This document shows positions 53,382-62,565 of a DNA stretch of 64,000 nucleotides, in pieces. The stretch comes from JBBQXK01 sp038251625 (GTDB lineage: Bacteria > Pseudomonadota > Alphaproteobacteria > Rhodobacterales > Rhodobacteraceae). Numbering within the stretch: the stretch's first letter is position 1; every line of letters begins with the position of its first letter. The position numbers and the translations under genes were made by a program. The notes beneath the pieces are model-generated. The model had not been told where the DNA came from. It saw only the letters and a list, made by a program, of their open reading frames with translations, and made no database searches. The DNA is taken from assembly GCA_038251625.1 (NCBI GenBank), contig JBBSBE010000002.1, positions 24,686 to 88,685 on the forward strand. Direction: 5' to 3'.

Positions 53382-54101
53382 TCAGGCGCTGCGGGCAAGA
53401 GGTACGCGCGCGGCCGCCAGCCACAGGGCATCGAGCGCGTCCACCTCGGCCACGTCGAACCGCGCGGCTTCGTCCCAGTACCGCCCCGAAGGCACCACAT
53501 ATCCCAGCGCCGCCTCACGTGCGATGGCTGCCCCGGCCTGTGCCGCGTCAAAGGGCAGGGGGCGGCAGCCACCAAGGCCACGCACCGTGGCGCGGGGAAA
53601 CACCAACCGCGAGGGACCGGACGACAGGTTGACCGTGGCGCATCCCTCCATCGCTGCCATTACCATCAACCGGGCCGATTTTGCCGCCAACGACCGCAGG
53701 CTGATATCGGGGCGCAGCGGATCCGGCGCGCCGGTACCGTAGAAATGCGTGGCACCATGCCCGGGATAGTGCATGTCACAGCCCATCATCGCGATTACGC
53801 GCGGCGCATGTGCGCCCAAAGCCCAGTACCCGGCGGTAAAGGCCATCGTCCCACCCGCGTACAGAAACCCGCCAAAGCGATTCTGCACCGGCACAAAATC
53901 GTCTTCTGTCACCAACCGCTGGCCCGGTCCCGGCATGGGGCGGCGGGCGGGTGGAAAATCATGGGGGTAAATCGTCTCGTCCCAATCGGGCCGCACGGCA
54001 TGGGCGTTATTGATCGCAACAATCCGGTCAAAGGCGCTGCGCGGCCAGGCGCGCGCCTCCACCACCACGGGCCCGGAGCCGAGGATCAGAGATATCGACA
54101 T
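53382..54101 (-). CDS. Uncharacterised protein with Rossmann-like N-terminus
   Basis: A 239-residue cytosolic protein I do not recognise with certainty. SISLILGSGPVVVEARAWP and IVAINNAHAVRP look like the first two strands of a nucleotide-binding fold. Later parts include MMGCDMHYPGHGATHFYGTG and ALWLAAARVP. The first half recalls DUF115/MptE-like proteins, which act on sugars or pterins, but the match is weak. It lies 37 bp upstream of xthA on the same strand. Confidence 0.6.
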   Translation of the reverse strand: MSISLILGSGPVVVEARAWPRSAFDRIVAINNAHAVRPDWDETIYPHDFPPARRPMPGPGQRLVTEDDFVPVQNRFGGFLYAGGTMAFTAGYWALGAHAPRVIAMMGCDMHYPGHGATHFYGTGAPDPLRPDISLRSLAAKSARLMVMAAMEGCATVNLSSGPSRLVFPRATVRGLGGCRPLPFDAAQAGAAIAREAALGYVVPSGRYWDEAARFDVAEVDALDALWLAAARVPLARSA

Positions 54102-54275
54102 GGACCGCCCCTATTTTCCGCACTGCGGCGTAAATAGCGCGCTGCCGCACGACGTAAAGCACGGCTTTCGGCCGGATTGAATTCCACCAATAGGACGTCC
54201 CGGATTGCCACATTTCAGTCGCCTTCCGGTGCGACCATCTTTGCACCCACTCAACCAAAGCACGCAAGGTTTCCC

Positions 54276-55808
54276 ATGCGCCTGACCGTCCTGATCGCCC
54301 TTGCCATCTTCACAGGCATTCCTGCAAAGGCCGATACCCGCGCCGATGTGACGGCGTTGATCCGCGCGGGGAATGCAGAAGCCGCGCTCGCCGCGACCCG
54401 CGCGCCCGATGCCACTGCGCAGCGGGGTGCCTTTTCCGCCTTTGACACCTCGCATCCAGACGTGGGCGCTGCCAGCGCGGTTCTTCTGGCCGCACATCCG
54501 GGCGATGCACACGCCATGGTCGCACGCGGATGGCATGTGTTGTCGTTGGGATGGGCAATGCGGGGAACGGCCCCGATCCGCAGTGTCTATCCCGAAGCGC
54601 GGGAACGGATGTCGTCCCTTCATGCCGAAGCGCGTGCCTTGGCAAAGGCGGCCATCGCCGAGGATCCGTCGCTGTTGCCGGCTTCCGACCTTATGATCCT
54701 TGCTGCCCGTACCAGTGGCGACACCCGTGCCATCGACCGGGAGTTTGCTCGGATCATGCCGCTTGCCCCGAACCGCCACACGCTTCTTCTTGCGGCAGGC
54801 GGCATGACGCCCGCATGGGGTGGCCCGCCCGGCTGGGGGGAAAACGCGTGCCAGACTTGGGCCGGAAAGATTGCCGATGTCGCGGACTACTCGACCAATC
54901 TTTGCGGGCTCGACCTCATTTTCAACGCCTCCTCCTCCCGGCAGGATCACCAAGCCGCTTTCCCCCGTCTTGCCGCATTCTCCAGCCCGATTCTTGATGG
55001 TGCAAGGCGCGAACATGTGCTCTCCGGGCTGATGCCAACGGACGAGACGATTGCCGCGCTCAAGGCGATGCAAAACGCGGGCGAGCTGGATTTGAGGGCC
55101 GCCCAGATGCTCGATTCGATGCTAGGTAAGCAAGGGGTAGGGCCCGCCACGCGGAAGGTCCTCAGCATGGAAATCCCACGCCTGAGGACTGAGGCTGATT
55201 TTAACCCCGGAAATGTCTTCACGATCGGCGCGTACGTCGATGCGCTTTACCTCCAGTCGGCAGCCGATGACACGCCAGTTCCCATCAAAGAGGTTGAGAC
55301 GCGATATGCGCACCTTTTCGCTTTGGCGCCTTATGACGGCGACACATGGCTGCGCTATGCGTTTCTCCTGGACCGCGGCATCAACTATCAGACGGTCGCG
55401 CTCGACCGGATCGATGAAGTGCGCAGCTATATCGTGAATGGCGTGTTTTACACCAACCACGCGGCATCCTCGCTTGCATGGCTCGATACCTTCAACCGAA
55501 CCTCCTGGGACGCGCTCGACCGGCGCAATGTTGACGCCGTGGACCGGACCGGCGCAACGGCTTTTCCCAAAGCGGAATTCGAGGCCAGTATCATCTGCCC
55601 AACGATCCGCGCAATCCGCATGTTGGAAGCGGTTTGTGCAGTCCGCCCGGGATCGGAAGGATGCCCCGGTGCCGACGATCCAACCTCGCCCTGGCCCGCC
55701 CTGATGGCGCGTGCCGAAGCGCGGGGCGCGTGTGAAGAAGAGCGCACAGCGCCAGCCAAGGCGCTTGCCTATACGCCCGTACCGGTCTCGCTACCCGAAG
55801 AGGGCTAG
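54276..55808 (+). CDS. DUF4034-like exported protein
   Basis: A 510-residue protein with an N-terminal signal peptide (RLTVLIALAIFTGIPAKA, cleavage about residue 19). The first 190 residues resemble DUF4034: AMVARGWHVLSLGWAMRG, then LAKAAIAEDPSLLPASDLM and MTPAWGGPPGWG, similar to the W-G-G signature of that family. The C-terminal half is helical with Cys residues (SIICPTIRAIRMLEAVCAV) and resembles TPR proteins. No function is known. Its stop codon shares CTAG with the convergent A-type carrier gene. Confidence 0.7.
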   Translation: MRLTVLIALAIFTGIPAKADTRADVTALIRAGNAEAALAATRAPDATAQRGAFSAFDTSHPDVGAASAVLLAAHPGDAHAMVARGWHVLSLGWAMRGTAPIRSVYPEARERMSSLHAEARALAKAAIAEDPSLLPASDLMILAARTSGDTRAIDREFARIMPLAPNRHTLLLAAGGMTPAWGGPPGWGENACQTWAGKIADVADYSTNLCGLDLIFNASSSRQDHQAAFPRLAAFSSPILDGARREHVLSGLMPTDETIAALKAMQNAGELDLRAAQMLDSMLGKQGVGPATRKVLSMEIPRLRTEADFNPGNVFTIGAYVDALYLQSAADDTPVPIKEVETRYAHLFALAPYDGDTWLRYAFLLDRGINYQTVALDRIDEVRSYIVNGVFYTNHAASSLAWLDTFNRTSWDALDRRNVDAVDRTGATAFPKAEFEASIICPTIRAIRMLEAVCAVRPGSEGCPGADDPTSPWPALMARAEARGACEEERTAPAKALAYTPVPVSLPEEG

Positions 55809-56152
55809 ACCGAGAATGACGTGCCGCAGCCGCAGGAAGATGTTGCGTTGGGGTTCTGGATCACGAAGCGCGCGCCGATAAGTTCCTCGGAAAAGTCGAT
55901 CACGGCGTTTTGCAGAAAGGGCAGCGAAACGGCATCCACCAGCACCGTCTGGCCATCTTTTTCCAGCACCAGATCGTCGCCCTGTGCGTCGTCAAGCTTG
56001 ATGTCGTACTGAAACCCCGAACATCCGCCGCCCTCAACCGCCACACGCAGGGCCTTCACTTCACCGGTCGCCTCGGCGATCTCGGCCAGCCGCGCATAGG
56101 CGCGGTCGGTCACTTTGGGGTGGGTGGCATCGGAGGGCAAGGTCAGGTTCAT
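55805..56152 (-). CDS. A-type Fe-S carrier (IscA/ErpA/HesB family)
   Basis: A 115-residue A-type carrier that hands iron-sulfur clusters to target proteins. The three conserved Cys are visible: Cys44 in GGGCSGFQY, and Cys107/Cys109 in SSCGCGTSF. It could serve the suf system at 20-28 kb, which lacks an A-type protein of its own. ATG 56152 is preferred over a longer frame. It is divergent from dgt with a 73-bp spacer. Confidence 0.9.
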   Translation of the reverse strand: MNLTLPSDATHPKVTDRAYARLAEIAEATGEVKALRVAVEGGGCSGFQYDIKLDDAQGDDLVLEKDGQTVLVDAVSLPFLQNAVIDFSEELIGARFVIQNPNATSSCGCGTSFSV

Positions 56153-56225
56153 GGGGCGTTCCCGGTGGGCAATCCATCGCCTGACTAATATATGGGGCAG
56201 GCCCCCCCGGCACAAGGACGCTCCG

Positions 56226-57389
56226 ATGCTTGCCCCCTTCGCCTGCCAACCGGAAGCCTCGCGCGGGCGGCGCTGGCCCGAGAAAGTGTCGACCTTCCGG
56301 TCACCCTTTCAGCGGGATCGTGACCGGATCATCCATTCCTCAGCCTTCCGTCGCCTGAAACACAAGACGCAGGTGTTCGTGGAACACGAAGGCGATTATT
56401 TTCGCACCCGCCTCACGCATTCGATCGAGGTGGCGCAGGTGGCGCGCACGCTGGCATCCGTCCTCGGGCTCAACACCGATCTGGCCGAGGCGATTGCGCT
56501 GGCGCATGACCTTGGGCACACCCCGTTTGGCCATACAGGCGAGGATGCCTTGCAGGCTTTGATGGCCCCATACGGCGGGTTTGACCACAACGCGCAGGCC
56601 ATCCGCATCGTCACGCGGCTCGAACGCCACTATGCAGATTTCGACGGGCTGAACCTGACATGGGAAGCGCTGGAGGGGATTGCCAAGCACAATGGCCCGG
56701 TCACCGGCCCTCTGGCCGACCCAAAGCACGGCGATACGATCCCCTATGCGCTGGCAGAGGCCAATGCCGAATGGGATCTGGAACTGAATACCTTCGCCTC
56801 GGTCGAGGCGCAGGTGGCCGCCATTGCCGACGACGTGGCCTATTCCCATCACGATCTGCACGATGGCCTGCGGTCTGGCCTTTTTGATGAAGCCGACCTC
56901 ATGGAACTGCCCGTCACAGGCCCCGCCTTTGAAGAGGTAGACGCCCTTTACCCCGGGCTGGACATGATGCGCCGTCGGCACGAGGCGCTGCGCCGCGTGT
57001 TCGGGCGGATGGTCGAGGATGTGATAGCGGTGGCACAAGGCCGGCTCGAGGCCGCGCAGCCACGGTCTGTCGAGGAAATCCGGGCGATGGAGGCAACGGT
57101 AATTCGTTTTTCCAAGCCGCTTTATCAGGAACTGAAAGCAATCCGCAGCTTTCTCTTTACCCGCATGTACCGCGCGCCCTCCGTGATGAAGGAACGTGCG
57201 CGTGTGACGCAGGTCATTGAAGACCTCTTCCCCCTCTTCATGGCGCGACCCGAGCTTTTGCCCGCCGAATGGCACCTTGATGTGACGGCTGCAGATGGCG
57301 AAACCGGCCTTGCCCGTATCGTGGCCGACTATGTGGCCGGGATGACGGACCGCTTTGCCCTGCAGGAACACGCGCGGCTTTTTGCCTGA
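56226..57389 (+). CDS. dgt: Deoxyguanosinetriphosphate triphosphohydrolase-like protein
   Basis: An HD-domain dNTP triphosphohydrolase, converting dNTPs to nucleosides and triphosphate. The 387-residue sequence has RDRIIHSSAFRRLKHKTQVF, EGDYFRTRLTHSIEVAQVAR, the HD motif ALAHDLGHTPFGHTGEDAL, GGFDHNAQAIRI, and ADDVAYSHHDLHDGL with the last metal-binding Asp. It is the type 1/short form of the family seen in alphaproteobacteria. ATG 56226 has AAGGA at 7-nt spacing. Confidence 0.92.
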   Translation: MLAPFACQPEASRGRRWPEKVSTFRSPFQRDRDRIIHSSAFRRLKHKTQVFVEHEGDYFRTRLTHSIEVAQVARTLASVLGLNTDLAEAIALAHDLGHTPFGHTGEDALQALMAPYGGFDHNAQAIRIVTRLERHYADFDGLNLTWEALEGIAKHNGPVTGPLADPKHGDTIPYALAEANAEWDLELNTFASVEAQVAAIADDVAYSHHDLHDGLRSGLFDEADLMELPVTGPAFEEVDALYPGLDMMRRRHEALRRVFGRMVEDVIAVAQGRLEAAQPRSVEEIRAMEATVIRFSKPLYQELKAIRSFLFTRMYRAPSVMKERARVTQVIEDLFPLFMARPELLPAEWHLDVTAADGETGLARIVADYVAGMTDRFALQEHARLFA

Positions 57390-57497
57390 GCCGCCAGCGG
57401 GCGTATCGGCCCATCCCGCCGTGAAAAGGTCAAAGGGTGATTGCGGCGGCGCACGACGGCGCTAATCTGGCAGGCCTGTCGCAGGAAGGATCACCCG

Positions 57498-60062
57498 ATG
57501 CCCGATACGTCGCCCGCGCCCGTTTTCCTGTCCGACTACACGCCGTTTCCGTGGACGGTCGAGCGGGTGGCGCTGACTTTCCGCCTGTCGCCATCGACCA
57601 CACGGGTGGTGGCCAACATCACTTTCGTGCCGAACCCGGCAGTCGCGCCCGGGCCGCATCCCTTGCACCTCGATGGAGAGGGGCCCCGTCTGTTGCGGCT
57701 GGCAGTGGACGGGCGCGCGCGTGACGTGCAGCCGGACAGGACAGGGCTGACCCTTGCGGCGGGCACTTTGCCTGCGGGCGGCTTCACACTGGAGACGGAG
57801 GTCGAGATCGACCCCGCCGCCAATACCGCGCTCGAAGGGCTCTACATGTCGAACGGCATGTATTGCACGCAGTGCGAGGCAGAAGGCTTTCGCCGCATCA
57901 CCTACTACCCCGACCGCCCCGATGTGATGGCGCCCTTTCATGTGCGTATCGAAAGCGACCTGCCGGTGCTGTTGTCCAACGGCAATCCGGTGGGGCAGGG
58001 GCCGGGCTGGGCAGAGTGGGACGATCCCTGGCCCAAGCCCGCCTATCTATTTGCGTTGGTCGCAGGCGATCTGCTGGCGCACCGCGCCGATTTCACCACC
58101 GCATCCGGCCGCCCCGTGCAGCTTGGCATCTGGGTCCGCCCCGGGGATGAGGCGCGCTGCGCCTATGCGATGGACAGCCTGATCCGTTCCATGCGCTGGG
58201 ACGAGACCACCTATGGGCGTGAATACGATCTGGATGTGTTCAACATCGTTGCCGTCGACGATTTCAACATGGGTGCGATGGAGAACAAGGGGCTGAACAT
58301 CTTCAACTCGAAATACGTGCTGGCCCTGCCCGAAACCGCGACGGATGACGATTTCGGGCGGATCGAGGCAATCGTGGCGCATGAATACTTCCACAATTGG
58401 ACCGGCAACCGCATCACCTGCCGCGACTGGTTCCAGCTTTGCCTGAAAGAGGGGCTGACCGTCTTTCGCGATCAGCAATTTTCGGGCGACATGCGCAGCC
58501 ACGCGGTCAAGCGCATCGAGGATGTGCTGGCTTTGCGCGCGCGCCAGTTCCGCGAGGATGCAGGGCCGTTGGCGCATCCCGTCCGGCCCGAAAGCTTTAT
58601 CGAGATCAACAACTTCTACACCGCCACCGTCTATGAGAAAGGCGCCGAACTTATCGGCATGCTCAAGCGGTTGGTCGGCGAGGATGGCTACAGCGCCGCG
58701 CTAGACCTTTACTTCCAGCGCCACGACGGGCAGGCGGCGACGATCGAGAACTGGCTGACTGTCTTTGAAGATGCAACGGGCCGCGATCTTACCCAATTCA
58801 AGCGCTGGTATTCAGAGGCCGGCACCCCGCGCCTGCATGTGGCGGAGGATTGGGCGGACGGCCGCTATACCCTGACATTCCGGCAGGAAAACCCGCCGAC
58901 CCCCGGCCAGCCCGAAAAGGCACCGAAGGTGATCCCCATTGCCGTTGGCCTTCTGAACCCCAACGGCGACGAGGTGCTGCCGACGACGGTGCTTGAGATG
59001 ACAGGGGCGGAACAATCGTTCACGTTCGATGGCCTCGCCAGCCGGCCCGTTCCGTCGATCCTGCGGGGGTTTTCAGCACCCGTGATCCTGGACCGTACGG
59101 TCAGCCCCGAGGAACGCGCGTTCCTTCTGGCCCATGACACCGACCCGTTCAACAAATGGGAGGCGGGGCGCGCGCTTGCCAAGGATCTTCTGTCGCAGAT
59201 GGTCACGAACGGCGCGGCGCCGGGGCCGGACTGGCTGGAGGCGCTGGCACGGGTCGCGTTCGACGAAGCGCTGGACCCCGCGTTCCGCGCGCTTTGCCTG
59301 CGCCTGCCGGGCGAGGATGATATGGCAGCCACCCTCGCTGCGGCGGGCCATGTGCCCGACCCTGCCGCGATCCACAACGCCCGGGGGCGTCTGGCCGATG
59401 CGCTGGCAAAGCGCCTGGCGCCGGGCCTACCCGCGCTGATCGACAGCCTCGCCGAACCCGGCCCCTTCACGCCCGAGGCGCGTGCCGCCGGGCGTCGGGC
59501 GCTGCGTCTTGCGGCCCTCGGCCTTGTGTCGCGGCTTGATGAAGGCCGCGCGGCATCGCTGTCCTACCACGCGGCAAACAACATGACCGAGGAACAGGGG
59601 GCGCTCGCCTGTCTGCTGGAAATCGGAAAGGGTCAACCCGAGATTGCCACGTTCGAAGCGCGCTGGTCCGCTGACCGTCTGGTGATGGACAAGTGGTTTA
59701 CCCTGCAAGTCGCGTTTGCGGCCCCGGAAGCCACCGCCGCCACGGTGGAACGTCTGACAGCGCATCCCGCCTTTGACTGGAAGAACCCAAACCGCTTCCG
59801 CTCTGTCATCGGGGCGCTCAGCGCCAATCATGCAGGCTTCCACCATCCGGATGGGGCAAGCTATCGCCTGATGGCGGGCTGGCTGCTGAAACTTGACCCC
59901 CTGAACCCTCAAACCGCCGCCCGAATGTCCACCGCATTCGAAACGTTCCGCCGCTACGATGCCGACCGGCAAGACTTGGTGCGGGGCGAATTGCGGCGCA
60001 TCCTCGCCTCACCAAACCTCAGCCGTGATCTGGGCGAAATGGCAGGAAGGATGCTGGGCTGA
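57498..60062 (+). CDS. pepN: Aminopeptidase N
   Basis: An M1 zinc aminopeptidase that trims N-terminal residues from peptides in the cytosol. The 854-residue protein is close to E. coli PepN (870). Substrate motif GAMEN is at about residues 259-263, and the zinc site HEYFHNWTGNRIT begins at about residue 295, followed by the third ligand Glu in LKEGLTVFRDQQFS. The C-terminal helical domain is complete. ATG 57498 follows AGGAAGGA; the frame is open 57 nt further but starts there are poorer. Confidence 0.95.
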   Translation: MPDTSPAPVFLSDYTPFPWTVERVALTFRLSPSTTRVVANITFVPNPAVAPGPHPLHLDGEGPRLLRLAVDGRARDVQPDRTGLTLAAGTLPAGGFTLETEVEIDPAANTALEGLYMSNGMYCTQCEAEGFRRITYYPDRPDVMAPFHVRIESDLPVLLSNGNPVGQGPGWAEWDDPWPKPAYLFALVAGDLLAHRADFTTASGRPVQLGIWVRPGDEARCAYAMDSLIRSMRWDETTYGREYDLDVFNIVAVDDFNMGAMENKGLNIFNSKYVLALPETATDDDFGRIEAIVAHEYFHNWTGNRITCRDWFQLCLKEGLTVFRDQQFSGDMRSHAVKRIEDVLALRARQFREDAGPLAHPVRPESFIEINNFYTATVYEKGAELIGMLKRLVGEDGYSAALDLYFQRHDGQAATIENWLTVFEDATGRDLTQFKRWYSEAGTPRLHVAEDWADGRYTLTFRQENPPTPGQPEKAPKVIPIAVGLLNPNGDEVLPTTVLEMTGAEQSFTFDGLASRPVPSILRGFSAPVILDRTVSPEERAFLLAHDTDPFNKWEAGRALAKDLLSQMVTNGAAPGPDWLEALARVAFDEALDPAFRALCLRLPGEDDMAATLAAAGHVPDPAAIHNARGRLADALAKRLAPGLPALIDSLAEPGPFTPEARAAGRRALRLAALGLVSRLDEGRAASLSYHAANNMTEEQGALACLLEIGKGQPEIATFEARWSADRLVMDKWFTLQVAFAAPEATAATVERLTAHPAFDWKNPNRFRSVIGALSANHAGFHHPDGASYRLMAGWLLKLDPLNPQTAARMSTAFETFRRYDADRQDLVRGELRRILASPNLSRDLGEMAGRMLG

Positions 60063-60132
60063 CCCTCTCTTCCGTTGACAATTGCAACGGCGCTCATAAG
60101 CTTGTGACAGTTTTTGTTAGCGGGTGTTGCCA

Positions 60133-60663
60133 ATGCCGTTTCTGATCATGGTGGCCGGGGCAATTGCAGCAGCAGTATTCTGGATGTATCGCGCCCGCTC
60201 TGCCGGCCACGTCGCCACCGAACTTGCCGGTGCGGCTGCCGATGTGTTGAACGCAGCGCGCAGATTCGGATTTCAACGCAAAGCCAATACCCATCCGGTT
60301 GAAGGCATCGACAAGCCGGAACTTGCCGTCGGCGCGATCGGGGTGGCGTTTATTGAGCTCGACAGCATGCCGGGCGCGGAGCAGAAAAAGGCGCTGCGCC
60401 TGGCCTTGCACGACCATCTGGACGTGCCCGCGGACAAGGCCGAAGAAATCATGATCCTCGGCCATTGGCTGGTGACCCAGTCGAATGGCCCCGTGGCCGC
60501 GGTCGAACGGTTGTCAAAGCGGCTCTACCGGCTTGGCGGGGCCACCATGCTGGATCCCCTGATGAAGGTGCTGAACGCGGTTGCGATGTCGGGCGGCGGC
60601 AAACTGTCCGATCGCCAACGCGACGCGCTGACGGATATCGCCCGGCATCTGCGGCCGCGATAA
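60133..60663 (+). CDS. Membrane-anchored hypothetical protein
   Basis: A 176-residue protein with one N-terminal membrane helix (MPFLIMVAGAIAAAVFWMY) and a soluble helical rest (LAVGAIGVAFIELDSMPG, LRLALHDHLDVPADKAEEIMILGHWLV, and GGKLSDRQRDALTDIARHL). The helical region with spaced Asp/Glu recalls TerB-like domains, but I cannot confirm this. ATG 60133 is used; GTG 60124 is an alternative. It follows pepN by 70 bp. Confidence 0.65.
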   Translation: MPFLIMVAGAIAAAVFWMYRARSAGHVATELAGAAADVLNAARRFGFQRKANTHPVEGIDKPELAVGAIGVAFIELDSMPGAEQKKALRLALHDHLDVPADKAEEIMILGHWLVTQSNGPVAAVERLSKRLYRLGGATMLDPLMKVLNAVAMSGGGKLSDRQRDALTDIARHLRPR

Positions 60664-60933
60664 GGCGTCGCACACACATTTGAATGGACGGTTTCCCCGC
60701 GTCCCAAAAGCGCGGCGATAGCGACCACGCACCATCGGCCATCCAAACCTGCGCAGCCCTGCCCGGATGAAGGCCTTCAGGGCTGCGGTGTCGCGAATGC
60801 CGGGCCTCAAGCACCAGAGGAACAAGACGCGCGCACTTTTCCACCAACACCGGACCGGCGGGAACCTGCAGTCCGATCGGTGCGTTTCCCGACTGTCATC
60901 GGCTTGTAACCACAGCGTGATGAAAGATCGGCC
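60664..60933. other. Intergenic region, nothing recognised
   Basis: This 270-bp gap between the membrane protein gene and the acyltransferase gene has open frames on the minus strand, but none has a known motif or a good start. I looked for insertion-sequence ends and tRNA/hairpin structures and found nothing convincing. Confidence 0.5.
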
Positions 60934-61809
60934 ATGAAGGATCGACTGGACCCTCTGATTGCCGAACGCGCGCCATGGCTCTTTTCGGGCACACCGCGCG
61001 ACCGTGCGGCATTGCGGCTACTGATGGGCCTGCTTGGCTATGAAAGCACGGTGGCGCTTGCCGGTTCGCTGCGCGAGGCCGACACCGCCACCATCATGCG
61101 CACGGTCGGCGACCTGATCGCCCGGGATCTGCAGGTGACAGGGCTTGATCACATTCCACGCAATGGCCCTGCGTTGATCGTGGCAAACCATCCGACCGGT
61201 ATTGCCGACGGCATCATCCTTTGGCATGCCGTGGCGCCCTTGCGGCCCGACCTCTTTTTCTATGCCAATCGCGATATCTTGCGGGTTCTGCCACAAATGG
61301 CGGATGTCATTGCGCCAGTGGAATGGCGCAAGGAATTGCGCAGCCATGAAAAGACCCGTGCGACGATGGAATTCACCCGGCAAGCGATTGATGCGGGGCG
61401 AATGGGCGTCATCTTTCCATCCGGACGACTTGCCAAGCGTATTGGCCTTTCGCTGCATGAACGCCCCTGGATGGCATCAGCGGCGATGCTGGCGCGAAAG
61501 TTCGACTTGCCCGTGATCCCGATCAATATCCGGGCGCGTAACTCCACCCTGTTCTATCTTTTCGACCACATCCACCCGACATTGCGCGATATCACCCTTT
61601 TCCACGAGGTGCTGAACAAGCACCGCCAGCCCTATCGGCTGACCGTGGGCCACCCGATCCCGCCCGCACGGCTACCTGCGCGGTCGGAAGAGGGGATCGC
61701 GGTGTTGAAAGCGGCCACGCTGGCGCTTGGCGGGGATCATGCCCCCAAGGTCAGCCTCGTTCAGATGACGCGGCATCCCTTTCGGCGGGCGCGCGCGCTT
61801 TGGTCCTGA
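60934..61809 (+). CDS. PlsC-like lysophospholipid acyltransferase family protein
   Basis: A 291-residue acyltransferase of the PlsC/LPLAT family. The catalytic motif NHPTGIADG (NHx4D-like) lies at about residues 89-97, and VIFPSGRLAKR provides the phosphate-binding F-P-S-G-R. PVIPINIRARNS is the following strand. A role in phospholipid or ornithine-lipid acylation is typical for the family; the acceptor is unknown. There is no membrane helix of note beyond the hydrophobic core. It overlaps the convergent transglycosylase gene by 59 bp. Confidence 0.85.
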   Translation: MKDRLDPLIAERAPWLFSGTPRDRAALRLLMGLLGYESTVALAGSLREADTATIMRTVGDLIARDLQVTGLDHIPRNGPALIVANHPTGIADGIILWHAVAPLRPDLFFYANRDILRVLPQMADVIAPVEWRKELRSHEKTRATMEFTRQAIDAGRMGVIFPSGRLAKRIGLSLHERPWMASAAMLARKFDLPVIPINIRARNSTLFYLFDHIHPTLRDITLFHEVLNKHRQPYRLTVGHPIPPARLPARSEEGIAVLKAATLALGGDHAPKVSLVQMTRHPFRRARALWS

Positions 61810-62401
61810 CGACATCTGCCTGACAATAGCTTTGCTGGCGCAGCCACGATGACATGTCGGCGCGCTTGGATGCCTTGCGGAACGGCGCCCAGTCGCGCCC
61901 AAGCCCACGGTTTCCGCCCCCGGCCACCAATCCGTCCGCCGCCACATTGTCGGCCATGATCTCGACCGCACAGGCAAGGTTTTCAGCCCCGTCCTTCAGC
62001 GCCGAGGCGGACCGCGCATCGCAGCCGTACTGCCGCGCTGTCGAAGGCGCGATCTGCGTCAGCCCGATCCACCGTCCACCGCCGCCGCTGGCGCGGGGGT
62101 TCCAGGTGCTTTCGTGCTTGGCCAGCGCCGACAACAGCCCCGCCCAGAATGCCCGCCGCTCGGGCAGGGATCCGCTTGTATAGCCGGGGCACCATGTTGC
62201 GATATCGGCGGGCACCTGCAACGCGAGTTTCTGATCTTCCTCCGCCACGGCGACCAGCGTGCGCGCGGTCCATTGCGGCGCTTGCTGGACATGATCCCAC
62301 CGCATCGAGGGGGCAAAGTCGCTCATCGAAAGGGCGGTGTTGTCAACACAACCAGACAAGGCGAGGGCGATCACGCCCGCGATCAGAAGTTTCGGTTTCA
62401 T
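61751..62401 (-). CDS. Lytic transglycosylase-like lipoprotein
   Basis: A 216-residue lipoprotein: signal with lipobox LSGC (Cys about residue 18), then an SLT-type lysozyme-like domain. FWAGLLSALAKHESTWNPRAS carries the catalytic Glu (KHEST), and GGGRWIGLTQIAPSTARQYGC is the Gly-Leu-Thr-Gln signature. NLACAVEIMADNVAADG completes the domain with a possible disulfide. It would cleave peptidoglycan glycan strands in the periplasm. The 3' end overlaps the plsC-like gene; the start is close to gatB, divergent. Confidence 0.85.
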   Translation of the reverse strand: MKPKLLIAGVIALALSGCVDNTALSMSDFAPSMRWDHVQQAPQWTARTLVAVAEEDQKLALQVPADIATWCPGYTSGSLPERRAFWAGLLSALAKHESTWNPRASGGGGRWIGLTQIAPSTARQYGCDARSASALKDGAENLACAVEIMADNVAADGLVAGGGNRGLGRDWAPFRKASKRADMSSWLRQQSYCQADVVRTKARAPAERDAASSERG

Positions 62402-62565
62402 CCGTCCATCGTGGGTGGCGCCGCGCAGATATGGCGGCTCATCGCGTCTGCGCCCCGATGTACGCCCTGTAAAGCAGCCCAAGGACGCTTGGGCCGGTTT
62501 CCGCCGCTCCCACCCTTGCCGAACGGCAGCCCCTTGCCTAGAACGGGCCAAACGTCGGAGGCCCC

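Noticed and set aside
60664..60933. Remnant of an insertion sequence or pseudogene
   Set aside because: Minus-strand frames are open but show no transposase motif, and no terminal inverted repeats were found.
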